In this document: piece by piece, positions 23,501 to 35,972 of the stretch
How positions within the stretch are numbered: position 1 is the first letter of the stretch
Layout: each line of letters opens with the position of its first letter
NCBI GenBank assembly: GCA_000611775.1
Contig: KK106983.1
Location: 685,542 to 749,541, forward strand
DNA from: Umbilicaria muhlenbergii
Taxonomy: Eukaryota > Ascomycota > Lecanoromycetes > Umbilicariales > Umbilicariaceae
DNA: 64,000 bases
Direction: 5' to 3'
Program-made: the position numbers and the translations under genes
The notes under the pieces: generated by a model
The model's input: only the letters and a program-made list of their open reading frames with translations
The model's database searches: none
What the model was told of the DNA's origin: nothing

Positions 23501-24028
23501 ATACGAGCGGAACTGGCAAGTGAGCAAATAGAGGTAAAGCAGCTCGAGTCGACACTTGGGCCTATGAAACTCGATTTCAACAGGTCAAGTTCATCTATTG
23601 AGACCCCTCAGCGGAGTCCTCAATCTAGTCTCAGGCTGACCAAAAGCTACGACACTGATATGGCGTTGCCTACAAAATCGGACCCAAGTCTTACGCAAGC
23701 TTCAATGTCGAATAGCCACGTATCCGGTGTGACTCATGCAGACGATTACGACCACAATAGCCCCAACCTACCAAACGGTGATCATGCGAACGGGACGGAG
23801 GACATACGAATGTCGTTTGATACTGACCACGCACTATCCACGCCAGCAAAATCTGTCAATTTACCCTCAGTGGCCGCAGCGTCACCCGCACGGCCGGCAC
23901 TTCGCTCATCGGTCACGATGCCTACAGGCACAGGCCTCAGCGGCTTGAGCCTGGAGCACAATGCCTGGGCGGACGAGGACGACGAAGATTTTGGCAAAGA
24001 AAAACAGGTACAGATGAGTTTCGAATAG
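20508..24028 (+). CDS. TMCO4/Mil1-like DUF726 alpha/beta-hydrolase membrane protein
   Basis: Four exons, 20508-21516, 21569-22551, 22599-23007 and 23070-24028, give 1119 residues with frame kept at every join (introns of 52, 47 and 62 nt). The N-terminal 250 residues are acidic and disordered. A glycine/alanine-rich hydrophobic block (near 22118-22320) forms two or more membrane helices. It is followed by a hydrolase-like region with a nucleophile elbow GFSLGSR (about 22817) and the conserved NVYLFGSPI and YASNDWILGYLFR segments, the last spanning the third intron. The C-terminal 250 residues are charged and disordered. Animal TMCO4 and yeast Mil1 (YFL034W) share this architecture; Mil1 binds AP-1 in TGN/endosome transport. 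Catalytic activity is inferred from the motif only. Confidence 0.88.
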
Positions 24029-24642
24029 CGATGACTGCATTACAGGGTGATTGAATTTAGCGGGGTGTAACGGTGCATTTATGGCAGGCATTGGTTGGGG
24101 GTGTTTGCAAAGGCTTTCGGGGGGCATGATTCTGATGCATTACAGAAGCGTGCTCTGCTAGGTCGGGCTTTCTTTCCTCTCCTATATGTCTCGAAGGCTG
24201 GCCGAAGTGCGTGCCTTGGTGTATATAGATAGCGTTCGAGAAGATCGCTGGATGCGATAAGGTCATTCTTAATTGCTCCTGATGTTGTCCCAAGGCCAGT
24301 TTCTTGTTACACAAGCAGTTTTACTTTGGTGAAAGGAACAGAATTTGACGTGACCATCCTGAATAGCTAACAGCGTCAAGTGCATGTAGTATGTTCATTA
24401 TTGTTTCCTCAGACTTGTAGCATGTAGCCCTGTTCGGAGTAAGGCACCTGGTCGAGTGCTCAAGGATATGGAGACAGCACTTAGTTCTGAAACGGCATAG
24501 CGGCAACGACCTTTCGCTTCCCCACCGCCTTTTTCTGTTCCATGACACACGACCATAATTCAAAAACTCTCGAAACCCTCCCGAACCCGCCAAATACCCC
24601 ATAACGACCTGACGACCGCCTCATGATACCCCCACTCTCCCC
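24029..24642. other. intergenic region
   Basis: About 610 bp separating two genes on the same strand. No coding or RNA signal is visible. Confidence 0.5.
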
Positions 24643-26718
24643 ATGGTCTCGATAATGTCTACGGCGCCGCGGGCGCTCGGGTCTGCACCTCCACCAACAG
24701 TAAAACAACCTCTCCGCCGCCCCACGTTAATTCGCAAGCGCGATGACACAGACATGGAATTTGATGGCCCAACAAGCCCTGGGAAGCGGGCAAAGGTATC
24801 ATTCGACTCGGAAGTGCAGGTGAGGGTTGTCGATGAGTGGGAGAAAGCACCAGAGCTCATCCGGGAAGAAGTGCGCCGTGCGCTCGAGAAACGGGCGGTA
24901 GGGGATAACTCTGGCTTTGAGAGAGTTGTGGAGATATACACTGTAAAGCCGAGTGTGGAAGATGCTCCTAGTCCTACGACTATCAAGAACTACACTGTGG
25001 CATTGTTGGGCAATGTCTGGCTTCTTAACAAATCCGCCTCGACCTTAGTACATGCTCTTTTGGACAGCCAATGGTTAGGTAGAGATGAGGCCTACATAAC
25101 ACTGTACATACGGTTGCTAGGCAATTTGGTATCAGCTCAGACCGGGTTTTTGACAGACGTACTTCGGATGCTGGTGGACAACTTGACTAGTGGTAAGATA
25201 TCTCAACCGTGTAAGGCTATAGTCCTCGCTGACATTTCCATAGCTCCGCCGTCAGACGGTCGACTTCCCAACTGTGCCGTGGTTCGGCGGTTTCAAATCC
25301 ATTCGCGATCTTTGATGGCCCTCACCTATCTTCTCGGCTTGATACCTTCTGCTAGCAGAGTTCTGTGTCCACTCCTCGCTCAGACTTTCCCTCACATTTC
25401 AGAGTCGAGGAGAGCACATGTCGTCTACGTTGAAAATCTTCTCAGGCTCATCGGATCCGCCTCAGAGCTGCGATCAGAGGTCCTGGCGCTTATCACCGAA
25501 AGGCTTGTCAAAATCGATGTGCAGGTACAAGTAGACATAGAGGACCTTGCGGAGGACGTTGAAGAGGGTCTTGTTCAGGGACTGCAACGAATACGAGGCA
25601 GGCGGTCAGACGAGTTCGATGATTCTGATGACAGTGACGACGATTCCGTTACCAGTGACGAGACGGTCGATGCGGAAATTCAGAGGACTAGAGACATCAA
25701 GGCAAATGTCGACAAGATGGATATGATAATGGACATCCTCTTCGCCCACTACAACCCAATGTTCTCGGGAACGCAGACCGTGGATGCGGAGATTACGCTA
25801 GACATAATGCTGTCCCAGTTCGCGACGATCATATTACCAACTGCTGGGTGTCGGCATACGCAATTCCTTCTGTTTCACTTCGCTCAGACCTCGCCATCAT
25901 TCATCGACCATTTTGTGGGCGCATGTGTTCATATTGCGTTCGATCGGAGCCGGCCAGCCATCGCGAGGCAATCTGCAGCCGCCTATCTGGCGAGTTTTGT
26001 GGCTCGCGGCATGCACGTTCCATCGCAAATCGTCCGCGACGTCTTCGATTACATTGGAACACATCTCACCCTTCTACGCAGCGAGTACGAACCGAACTGC
26101 GCCGGTCCGGACCTGCGGCGCTATGCCTCGTTTTATTCTCTGGTACAGGCCTTGATGTACATCTTTTGCTTCCGCTGGCGAGATCTCGAGGCTGGACCTG
26201 ATGAAAACGTGGAGGACGACGAGTTGCCCCTGATTGATGGCGAAGAGCGTGTTTGGACACCAGGCGTCAAGGAAATACTGGAACGCAATATCTTCTCGAA
26301 GCTCAACCCTTTGAAGATCTGCTCGCCAGCCATCGTCTCGGAGTTTGCTCGTATGTCCCATCACCTCGGTGTTACTTATGTATACTCGCTTCTCGAAACG
26401 AACAAACGACTTCGGCTTTCCCAGTTCTCTGGCCCGTTGCATCCTACGGGTGCTTATAACCAGCCGGAAAGAGAGACGGCGCTGAGTGCGAGGAGAGACG
26501 AGAGCTACCAACAGCTGGACGAATACTTCCCGTTTGATCCTTACCACCTTGCTCGAAGTAAGAGATGGATAGAGGGGGATTATAGGGAGTGGGAGGGTAT
26601 CCCCGGCCTGGACGATGGAAAGGACGTGGATAGCGGCGGTGATAGTGAGGATGAAGATGACCTCGGTAGTGATGCAGAGGAGGGGATCGAAAGCGATGAT
26701 GCCAGTGACTCCTATTGA
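24643..26718 (+). CDS. RRN3: RNA polymerase I initiation factor Rrn3 (TIF-IA)
   Basis: The frame is open throughout, but homology suggests a 51-nt intron (25193-25243, GTAAGA to ATAG, branch GCTGACA) whose length is a multiple of three; removing it gives DNLTSAPPSDGRLPNCAVVR, matching the family, and a 674-residue protein. Starts at 24643 and 24655 are both possible. Conserved features are the HEAT-like helices, YITLYIRLLGNLVSAQTGFL, RAHVVYVENLLRLI and an acidic loop (DEFDDSDDSDDDS). A second acidic tail ends the protein. Rrn3 bridges Pol I to the promoter-bound core factor and couples rRNA synthesis to growth by phosphorylation. With PWP1 and RPC40, it is one of three ribosome-production genes in this window, though not adjacent to them. 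Confidence 0.93.
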   Translation: MVSIMSTAPRALGSAPPPTVKQPLRRPTLIRKRDDTDMEFDGPTSPGKRAKVSFDSEVQVRVVDEWEKAPELIREEVRRALEKRAVGDNSGFERVVEIYTVKPSVEDAPSPTTIKNYTVALLGNVWLLNKSASTLVHALLDSQWLGRDEAYITLYIRLLGNLVSAQTGFLTDVLRMLVDNLTSGKISQPCKAIVLADISIAPPSDGRLPNCAVVRRFQIHSRSLMALTYLLGLIPSASRVLCPLLAQTFPHISESRRAHVVYVENLLRLIGSASELRSEVLALITERLVKIDVQVQVDIEDLAEDVEEGLVQGLQRIRGRRSDEFDDSDDSDDDSVTSDETVDAEIQRTRDIKANVDKMDMIMDILFAHYNPMFSGTQTVDAEITLDIMLSQFATIILPTAGCRHTQFLLFHFAQTSPSFIDHFVGACVHIAFDRSRPAIARQSAAAYLASFVARGMHVPSQIVRDVFDYIGTHLTLLRSEYEPNCAGPDLRRYASFYSLVQALMYIFCFRWRDLEAGPDENVEDDELPLIDGEERVWTPGVKEILERNIFSKLNPLKICSPAIVSEFARMSHHLGVTYVYSLLETNKRLRLSQFSGPLHPTGAYNQPERETALSARRDESYQQLDEYFPFDPYHLARSKRWIEGDYREWEGIPGLDDGKDVDSGGDSEDEDDLGSDAEEGIESDDASDSY

Positions 26719-28951
26719 GTCTTTCATGTCAATGTTTTCCCCATCATCATAGATTGTATGTGGTCACTGTACGTCTTTTGTCTTATTAGCGAGGCGTTCT
26801 GCATTGGCTGGCTGGCTGGCAAGTCCGGGAATAAAAGACTGGGAGCATGGGGTGGAAGATGGCGCGGATGGTAGCATTGCAGTGGCATTAGAACTCGGTA
26901 GATTGACAATACAATTTCGCTTCCTCTACCGAAGTCATGGTTCCGACATTGCTCAGAGTGTCAAGCCTGTCAAATCCCCCACTCGAGTCGCCTCGTATGT
27001 TCATCTCATGTGCACGACCGACTTCACAAGCAGCTCCAACCCTTCCACGCGGTCAGCAAAATAAACCGGAATCAACTTATACGAGCTCTAAGACGCAAGA
27101 AATCGTACCACCTCAAAGTAAATGTTACTGTCCAGGAAAAATAAGCCTAGCACATGTAGTATCAACCCTCTCCATTACAAAGTCCAAACGTTATTTTCTT
27201 GCTGCTAGAATACTATTGCGCTGTTACGTAGATTTGTTGACCGATTTCGGCTGGAGATTCCGGGTTATTATATTGATTGCATTGCCTTCCTTCCAAGCCC
27301 ACATGAGTCACAGTCCCATCAATCATCCACGTCAGCTACTCTACCCCCTCTTCAAAACCCCCTTCTTCCCCACCTCTGTCTTGAAATCCCCTCCCACCTT
27401 CCGCGTACTTTCTTGTACCATGCCCCCCACCTGCTTCGTCGTCCCCACTAGCCCGGACGTCGTGCCTTGTAATGTCACGCCTACACCTTGGCGAGGCCGC
27501 CGGCTGCCGGCGGTGCTGGTGAGAGGGGAGAAGAGGCTATGTTGGGAGGCCTAGGGGTCGCAGGGGGTGGGGTTGTACATTTTGCTGAGGGCGGGAGCGC
27601 GGGGGGAAGGGTGGAGGGGAGTGGTGGGCCGACTGGTGGGTTTTAGGTGGGGAGATCGGTGAGGAGAGGGATGTCTTGATGTGTGCTCTATTTGAAATGT
27701 GCAGCTGGGGTTGAGGTGGGGGAAGCTTAGTTGGTTTGGTTTTCGCCGTTTGGTGCTAGTTGGCGAACGCGGCTCGCTGACGTCAATGCTGCATGATTGC
27801 GCCATTTGCGCAAAGTCTTCAGGGACCCCTTGACACCATGCACGTGCAATGTGGACCATGAAATAAGCATAAGATATCTTCGAGCACGACCAACTGTACT
27901 CTGGACTGTTGTTTCCCTCGAAGCTTTCTCCAATTGAGCCGCGCCGGCTCCAGCGACCTGCCAAGGAGGGAGCCAATTACGGTATAGTCCTACCAATATA
28001 TTGTCCATCATACCATCAGGTACCTCATCCCTTCCTGCGACGCCCGTCGGTCCCAGAGAACAACCTGGTGAGTTTTGCTTTCATGTGTCGACGTTGAACC
28101 GGCCAATGAAAGTGCTGCTCGGCGCTGCGCATAAACCTATTTGGAGCATTCTTTTGTGCGAGTTCATGGCTTATGCGCGCATAACATTAAAAGGGGGTTT
28201 GCGCAATATCGGAATCCTATCGACTTGGTACGGGTGGCATCCAATCGCAAAATGAATGGGCGGTGCGAATACCACGGCTGCTGGCGTTGTTGAACTCGAG
28301 TCCAGCGGCAGCACCCTTTCGAGACGACGCTTCCCAAGGCTTTATCCCGCAAGCTGGCCGCGGGCCTAAAGGACCATCTGCTTTCTGAGGCATAAGAGGT
28401 ATGCTAACGTACTGTGGCCCCCAGAGGCTCAGCGTTCCCCAAAAGACGGGCCGCGTATGCCCGACGGCGGCGCTAGGTGTCCTAACAAGCATTTTTAGAC
28501 TGCCGTGTTCAAACTTGAAAGGGAAAGGCGTAGATTTACCGACCAATGTTTAAAGGGTTTGTGTTTGTGGATTTATCACACTGGCGTCATTTTCTGATGA
28601 ATTTTCAACCTGTCTTGTCTGCGATGAGTCGAGCAGTTCTGTACTTTGAGCCGTCGAATCCTGATGGAAAAAGCTGCATGGGTTCGAGCAAGTAGTCTGT
28701 GATGTCTCTGTAGCCAGCGAGTGTGGATTGCTTGTTGTGGTGCATTGCAGAGAATGGTTGGAAGTTGGGAAAAAGGCAGACGAGTATCAAGAAGATCATA
28801 ACGTGCGGAGAGGCATTGGGGTTCTGAACCAGCCCCTTAGCTCTCACTTTGCTCAAGTAAGTCCAAATATGCCACACCTCACCACCTCACCACGTTCCCA
28901 CCCCAACCTCAACCTCAACCTCCATCTTTGCTTTCCACATCCGTTGCCAAG
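26719..28951. other. intergenic region, 2.2 kb
   Basis: No convincing gene on either strand. A strong strand asymmetry is visible: C-rich on plus near 27320-27440, then G-rich near 27545-27725. A minus-strand ORF (27551-27976) crosses it, but its Pro/Ser/His-rich composition follows from the base bias. The C/A-rich stretch at 28870-28940 is probably the leader of the downstream kinase. Confidence 0.5.
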
Positions 28952-31900
28952 ATGGACACATCCGCTGGCGAGACCGTCGTCGCTCCAGATCATCAAGGAA
29001 ATCCCGTTGACGATATGCTCAGAGCCTTTTACGCTCCCTATCGTGTCTCCATTCCACCGCCTGATGCTCTGCACGAAGCTGTATATGTACAGGTACAAGA
29101 GAGAAACCGTCAAACCGCTAAAGCCCTTCGATCCATTCGAGATAAACTTACGCCATCACGCTGGGCCAGGAAGATCTCACGTCGCGGGACCAATAGACGA
29201 GCGCCGCGAGGTGAGTCCGGTCTTGAGCTCAGGGCCGCTGCGTTGCCTCAGGAGCTCGAACGTTCTTCTAACTCTGCGGCAGCACCAGCAGCACCAGCAG
29301 CATCAGCGTCTCCAGCTCAACCCTCGGCACCTAAGAAATCGGTTCTCAAGCATCCATTGCCAGCTCTAACCAGATCGTGGTACAGAGAGAACCCGGCTTG
29401 GGATAGAAGATCTCTTCCGCTTTCTAGACCACCAGCTGAAATATCAGTTGAAGCACGACCTCGTCCAACCAGACCCCGTAACGCTGACAGACCAAGACCA
29501 GTCGCCATCAACGAGGACCTGAATCCAGAGTACAGTAACCCTGCCGAATGGTCACGGGAGCCAGCAGAAGCCGAAAACACTCTTGCACGCGACTCTCAGG
29601 GCCAGCAGTCCGAACCGTATCACTCCGACCAAGAATACTGTGCAGGTGAACGCCAGATCGTAGACAGCGAAACACACTTCGGAATTGAGCTATCAACTCT
29701 TCCGGCAAGATCATCCAGCAGACCTCAGCGAGACCAACACCGAGCGTATGATAGCCGATTTTATCGATCTTCAGTGTACTCCCAAGGGTCGAGAACATCG
29801 AGCTTGCGTCAACGAAGCCCATGCAGAGCGGGTGACAACCTATCTTGCAGATCGCCCGTGTATTCTCAGGATTCTTTCGGACCGCCCACATCATCCCGAC
29901 ACCCCACTATCGAGTCTGTTGACGATCGTATGGCCGTACAGCTCTTCGGGCGACCGCCTCCTCCTCAGATCAACATGGACACTGCAAGAGTTTCACGATT
30001 TTTAGACCCAGCATCAGCACGGGATAGTGTTATGACTACCCAGAAATTTTCAGCTATCAAAATCGCCAAGGATCAGGAGAAAGCGATCCATGAGAAGCTT
30101 AGGAGAAATGGACATGACATACCAAAGTACGAATTCCAAGAGCTCATTGGGAAAGGAGCGTATGGTAGAGTCTTCAAATGGTAGGCAATCTCTCCCCCTC
30201 TTCTTCATCTCCTCGTGGGCTTTTATCCGTTCCTCAACCTCGTACTGATGTCGAACCCGTTACTTTAATTTCGTCTATTTGCTTTTCACTTCACGTGGTG
30301 TCGTGGCCTTTTGGCGCTTCATTTCCGCCCCCTCAGGGACATACCGTCCTATGTTGAAGTATTGAGGATCGTCTGTGGTGTTTATGACTAGCACTGGGTG
30401 GTCCTTTTCATTCTCAAGTCAAAGTCTTGTCCATAACACACTATCCTCCGATACCACTCAAGGCTCTGTTCTTGTTGCCGGATACCAGTATAGATACTAA
30501 GTCGTCATATAGCTTCGATCAAGAGCACAACCGTGTTGTAGCCCTCAAGGTCATCGACGTGGATACCACCGACTACAAAGTGAATGCCCGAGCGAAGGAT
30601 GACACCATCGACGATACTGTTCATGAGATAAAGGTCCTAAGTCAGCTCAAGGATAGCAAGGCCAAGAACGTCAATACCATGTTCGATGCGTTCCAGGTAC
30701 ACTCGCAGCTATGGATCGTTAACGACTACTGCCCTGGCGGTAGCGTACATACCTTGGTAAGCCTACCTGGACTCCATTCGATCTTATGACATATACTACT
30801 CTTCAATCTGTTCTTCCTCTGTTCGTGCTTGCCATTTCTCTTTTATGTTCCTTTTGCTCTTATATTATACCTTTCAATTTCGGATCTTTCTCATCTTTAA
30901 TGGTCCCCGCCGCGGGGTATATAGAGCTTTGTATCAGCATGCTTTGCCAGCGCGGGAATTGTTCTGCTCTATCAGATCTCCCGTCTGTTGGCATCACCGG
31001 TCTTCCAAGATCTTTTATCGACATTCAGAAACTGGGTGCTAGATCTGTTGCCTTGAGCGGCTGTCAGCTTTGTGTATGGCCGCTTAGGTATACTGAGTTG
31101 CTCCTTACATTGCACGTTTCTCTGTCTGTATCTCCTACGCTCCGGACTTCGAGATCTTCGGTCATAGTGTTGGCTTATACATTCCGGAGATCTCTTGTGG
31201 CTTCTTGTTATATATCTCTACTCAGGTTGGCTGTGTAGTCGGGGACGTACTGACGTGTCATAGATGCGTGCCACAGGGAATAGGCTTGAGGAAAAATATA
31301 TCGTGCCAATCGCTCGTGAGCTTGCAGTAGCCTTGAAAGCCGTTCACGCAGCTGGTATCATCCATAGGGATGTAAAATGTAAGGCTCCCCTGAGACGTCG
31401 AATGTAGAGAGAGATGAAAGCATCTCGAGTTGGAAAATAAACTGGACTAACGTGTAGGAACGTGATAGCGGCGAACGTGATGATCCATGAGAATGGTAGT
31501 CTGCAGGTGATCGATTTCGGCGTCGCCGGCGTGTTGCAAACAAAGGTCGACAAGAGAACAACGGTCATTGGTACTCCGCATTGGATGCCTCCGGAACTGC
31601 ACAAGCTCGCACCACCAGAGGGGTTGACTTATGGTACAGAGGTAAGTAATGACAATCCGGGATGAGAATAAGTGTGCGTGAGGACAGTGATGTTTGGCTG
31701 ACAGTATCAGGTTGATGTTTGGGCGTACGGCTGCACCTTGTACGAGATTGCCACAGGGCATCCGCCAAACTCTACGCTTGAGCCAGGCCGTCGACTCGGA
31801 ATGACGTTGGGTCGAAGCGCACCTAGATTGGACCCTACTTGCTTCTCGGAGGGCTTGTGTGATTTGGTTGCGTTTGTGCTTGAGGCCAAACCAAAAGATC

Positions 31901-33396
31901 GACCATCCATGGAAGCGGTGCTTGAGCAGAAGTTCATCGCCAACTCGGATGAAACGCACCCGACAAGATCCCTCGCAGAGCTTGTTAGGACTTACTACCG
32001 CTGGGAACGCTCAGGAGGCCATCGAGCCTCACTCTTCTTTGCAGGCGGAGCACCCGCTGTTGAGTTTCCCGACAGCTTGGATAACGAGGACTCCTGGAAC
32101 TTCAGCCTCACCGAGAACTTCGAGCAGCATTTCGTCGACAACGAAAACGTCAACCCAACCTCAAGTCTCACACCTTCGAGTAACGTCGGACAAGCTGCAG
32201 ATACTTCTTTCGATAGCTATCCGCTTTCACCTACAGCTACAGTCTACACACCAGCTGCGAGTCCACGAGTACAGATCGACATGTCAGAGTCATCTGACAC
32301 ACCCAAGATGACTGTCCCCACAGCCCCGGAGGGCAATTCCTACATCGAAGAGCGCGTTAAGCGTGGTGAGCAAGCCATGCAAGGGCTCTTCGATGGGAAT
32401 AAAGCCTCCTACAAATATGAAGTCAAAAACGACTTCAATCACCAACGAGCGCGGAGGCCGGTGGCGGGCCGGCTCCGCTCAGATCTACCTCTCCGTCACG
32501 AGACGGAGCAATCCTCGCTCTCCCACAACGAGCTGGAAGTCCGGGCACGCAGCTCGGAGACCGACAACTTCGGCAGCATGCCGAACATTGACCTTGCAAA
32601 TGTCAACACCATCAAGGCCAATCGGATGCACCGCTACATGCGGGAGTTCGAGGAGGAGAGAGGTGAGCCGCAATACGGCCACCATGGCGGCGACAAGCGC
32701 GCCACCCTAGACTTCAAGTGGACCTTCCCCCAAGGGGAGCCAGCCACTACCGCGGACGAGGGAGCGGTCGAGCCTGTCCCAGAGGCACCTCCCTCCGTCC
32801 CGGTCCCCTCCCACCCCCGCCTCCTCCGCGCCAACACGGCTCCAGTCAGCCACCTCACCACCGACTCGCGCCAATCCGTCATCGACCTGGACGAGCTGTA
32901 CGACAGCGACGCCCTGTGCACGGCGCCCACCTCGCGGGTCGCATCTGACGAAGAAGAGGCCGAGCACGCCGCTGCCGCCGCCGCCGAAGCAGCCCGTCAG
33001 GAGTCGGACGTGGAGACTGAAGAAAATAAGTCCACCACCACCGACCAGGCCCTCGCTTTCGATTACGGACCGAGCACTGCGGAGATCTCGGAACACAGCA
33101 CCACTTCCTCTGACAACGAGGCGTCCTCGGGAGACGAGCAAGACGTCCAAATTCGCCCTCAACGCCATTTGTTTTTTCCGGAAGTGAGCCCGCCTTCTGC
33201 TGCTGCGTTGATGGAGGGTGCGTCGGCTACTGTTGTGGAGGCGGAGTTGATGCGGATGTTGACGGATTGGACGGGCGGGCTGGGAGTTTTGGGAGAGGCG
33301 TTTGCGGGGACGGGAGGGGAGCTGGGTGAGGGAGAGGATGGAGGGGAGATGGGACGGGAGATGGGAGGGGAGGAGGATGGAGAGGGGGAGGAGTAG
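28952..33396 (+). CDS. STE20/GCK-family serine/threonine protein kinase
   Basis: Five exons, 28952-30180, 30513-30756, 31264-31378, 31469-31641 and 31711-33396, give 1148 residues. About 390 disordered residues (Ala/Pro and Ser/Arg-rich) precede the kinase domain: glycine loop LIGKGAYGRVFKCF across intron 1, lysine in ALKVI, catalytic HRDVKSAN across intron 3, DFG in IDFGVAGVLQTK, activation loop RTTVIGTPHWMPPE typical of STE20 kinases, then VDVWAYGCTLYEIATG. The tail of about 460 residues is Ser/Glu-rich with an acidic, Gly/Glu-rich end. Family members act in septation, polarity and morphogenesis, but I cannot choose the exact orthologue. Two introns are unusually long (332 and 507 nt); the protein is continuous across them, so no missing exon is needed. 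Confidence 0.9.
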
Positions 33397-34524
33397 ATTG
33401 TGGATTAGACTGTGCTGAGGGAGGACGGGAGGACCGGGGGGACGGCGGATAGCTTAGTTTGGACCGATTTAGGTCTTTGGGATGATTCTAGGTAGTTGGA
33501 CGAACTTCTTGTGCATGCTCTTGATATTATTCTTCATGCTTGTGACATGTCTTGGCAGTAGATGGCTCACTCCCGAACCCCCTCCCCACTTTCACACCAC
33601 CTCCTCCTCCCTCTTACCTCCCTTCCTGTTCTACCTCACTAGGCTCCCCCCAACTCCTCATGGACGCCTCCCTTCCCCTATTACTCCCAAGCCCTCAATC
33701 CAGAACTAGTTAAATGAGCTTTTGTACATGCTTTGAGCTTCCCCGTGATTGTGACATGTCTGAAATAGTATCTAAGGGGCACGACTTAGCCCTAAAGGCT
33801 GGATTAACCTCGGAGCGTAATCGATAGCCGAGAGCCCCCTTGACTGGTCGAGTAGTGTCGGCCGGGGTAGGGTTTGTGATTGCCAGACCCCGAGTAAACG
33901 TTGGTGCTGGTGGGACTTGTCAAGCTGAGGAGCCCCTGAACGTCATGACATTCTACAAGTCTCGGAGCTCGACAGTCTCCACCACTAGAAGCCTAACTCT
34001 CCCTTGGCGGGGTCGGGCGGCCCCCTACCTACTACCGTACGAATCGCAGTCCGTGCTAACCCTATACTAGATTGCCTGACATAGGCACGAAACAAATGGG
34101 CAAGGAGACCCCGAGCAGAAGACTGTTCATGCGTGTGGAGTCGAAATAGGTAGAAGTTCTTAGCTGAGAAGCTCCTAGATAGCTCAATGGCTAACGGAAA
34201 TTAGGGGGGGCCTGGGTCGTTAAGGGGGTCGGCTGTACGAAATGTCTCCCTCAATGGCTTCACATTTGCTTACTGCACTTATTTCAGTAGCACGGTTCTT
34301 GAGTCACCAAGAGGCTCCCGAGGCCAAAAAAATTAGTAACTCCATGACTACTAGGTCTCATGCACAGGATGTCTTTCCCATTTTCAAGTATTTGGTTGTT
34401 GGAGGGCCCCAAATTTTGCGAATAATAGGCGGCCCATCACTCAAATTCGTCAAATAAAAAGCTATGTTCATTGACAAAACTGTACAAACCAGCTACAACG
34501 CCATCCACCAGCGACCCCCATCCA
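33397..34524. other. intergenic region
   Basis: About 1.1 kb between convergent genes, holding both 3' UTRs. Short ORFs only. A stretch near 33740-34200 has a different feel (dense short CTAG/CCTA motifs, no long frame) and may be an old repeat fragment, without enough signal to name. Confidence 0.45.
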
Positions 34525-35972
34525 CTACCTATCTACTTCGCCGAATACAAGGTCCATAGTCCCGATAATAGCCACCGCATCCGCTAACAAATGACCCCGG
34601 GAGATCTGATCAAAGCTGCCCAGATGCGCGAAGCCCGGCGCCCGGATCTTGCATCGGTAAGGTCTCTCGCTTCCATCACTGACTAAGAAAACGCCCATTT
34701 CGCCCTTCGGTGCTTCGATCGCCGAGTAAGTCTCGCCCGGCGGGACCGTATAGCCCTTCGTGAAGAGGAGAAAGTGGTGGATTAGGGCTTCCATGTTTTC
34801 CTTCATGGCGGCGCGGGGCGGTGGAGAGATCTTATAGTCTTCGACTCGGATAGGGCCAGCTGGCATCTTGTTCAAACATTGATGGATAATGCGTAGAGAT
34901 TGGCGGAACTCCTCCATTCGGCAGAGGTAGCGGTCGTAGCAGTCGCCGTTTACACCCACGGGGACATCGAATTCCACCTGGTCGTACGCATCGTATGGCT
35001 GGCTCTTGCGGATATCCCAGGGTACACCCGAACCTCTCAGCATCACGCCGGAGAAAGAGTAGTTGAGCGCATCGGCCGCCGATACAACGCCAATTCCCTG
35101 CGTGCGGCCTTTCCAGATTCTGTTGTCTGTTAGTAGCTCCTCGGTTTCGTCGATGCGGTCGCCAAATTGCGTTGCCCATTGGTAGATGTCATCGAGAAGG
35201 CCGATGGGGAGATCTTGATGTACGCCTCCAGGGCGGACGTAAGCAGCGTGGAGGCGGGCACCAGAGACACGCTCGTAGAATTCCTAACAAAGGGTGAGAA
35301 TGGAAGTTCAGAGTTTTCCATTTGGGTACGAACCATCAATTTCTCACGCTCCTCGAATCCCCACAAGAAAGGTGTAAGAGCACCAACGTCCATGGCGTGT
35401 GATAAGACCGACATGAGGTGGTTGAGTACTCTAGTAATTTCGCCAAACAACGTGCGAATCCACTTTGCTCGTTCGGGAATCTCGATATTCAGTAGCTTCT
35501 CCACAGCCAGGGAATAACATTGCTCATTCGTCATCATCGAAACGTAGTCTAATCGATCAAAGTACGGCAATGCCTGTAGATACGTCTTGTACTCAATCAA
35601 CTTCTCCGTCCCCCGATGTAGCAATCCCACATGCGGATCAGCCCGCACAATCTCTTCACCATTGAGCTCTAGGATCAGCCGGAGCACGCCGTGGGCGGCA
35701 GGATGTTGAGGCCCGAAGTTGACTGTGTAATGTCTGATCTTCCGCTTCTCCGCCGCATCGCCTTCACGATCTGGTTCCTCCTCCATGGACTGACCAAAGT
35801 TCTCGTCCATTGGAATCAATTTGGTAGTTTCTGCGGCTTCAGCATAATGGCGGGGTAATGAACTTGAAATTGAGCGTGCGAGCGGTCGTAGGAATGGTGT
35901 GCGCGATATGGCTGGGCGGAGGCAAATACGTTTTGCGGTGTGGCCAGCGAGACGGGCAAAAGAGGAAGCCAT
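34525..35972 (-). CDS. nuo-49: Complex I 49 kDa subunit (NDUFS2-like), mitochondrial
   Basis: Two exons, 35972-35334 and 35283-34525, give 465 residues, the usual size. The 50-nt intron (GTTCGT to TTAG) joins EREKLM to [20 protein letters not shown]. The first 45 or so residues are rich in Arg, Ser and Ala with no acidic residue and look like a mitochondrial presequence ending near [15 protein letters not shown]. Diagnostic motifs include [44 protein letters not shown], and the C-terminal [14 protein letters not shown]-like end (here [14 protein letters not shown]). The subunit helps form the ubiquinone site of NADH:ubiquinone oxidoreductase. An in-frame ATG at 36080 extends the frame, but would bury the presequence, so I chose 35972. 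It is divergent from RPC40. Confidence 0.95.

Noticed and set aside
27551-27976. 141-codon minus-strand ORF rich in Pro, Ser and His
   Set aside because: Its composition follows from strong base bias, and no conserved segment or matching splice structure was found.
30786-31238. 150-codon ORF in the kinase region
   Set aside because: It lies wholly within intron 2 of the kinase; the kinase domain is continuous without it and the peptide has no motif.
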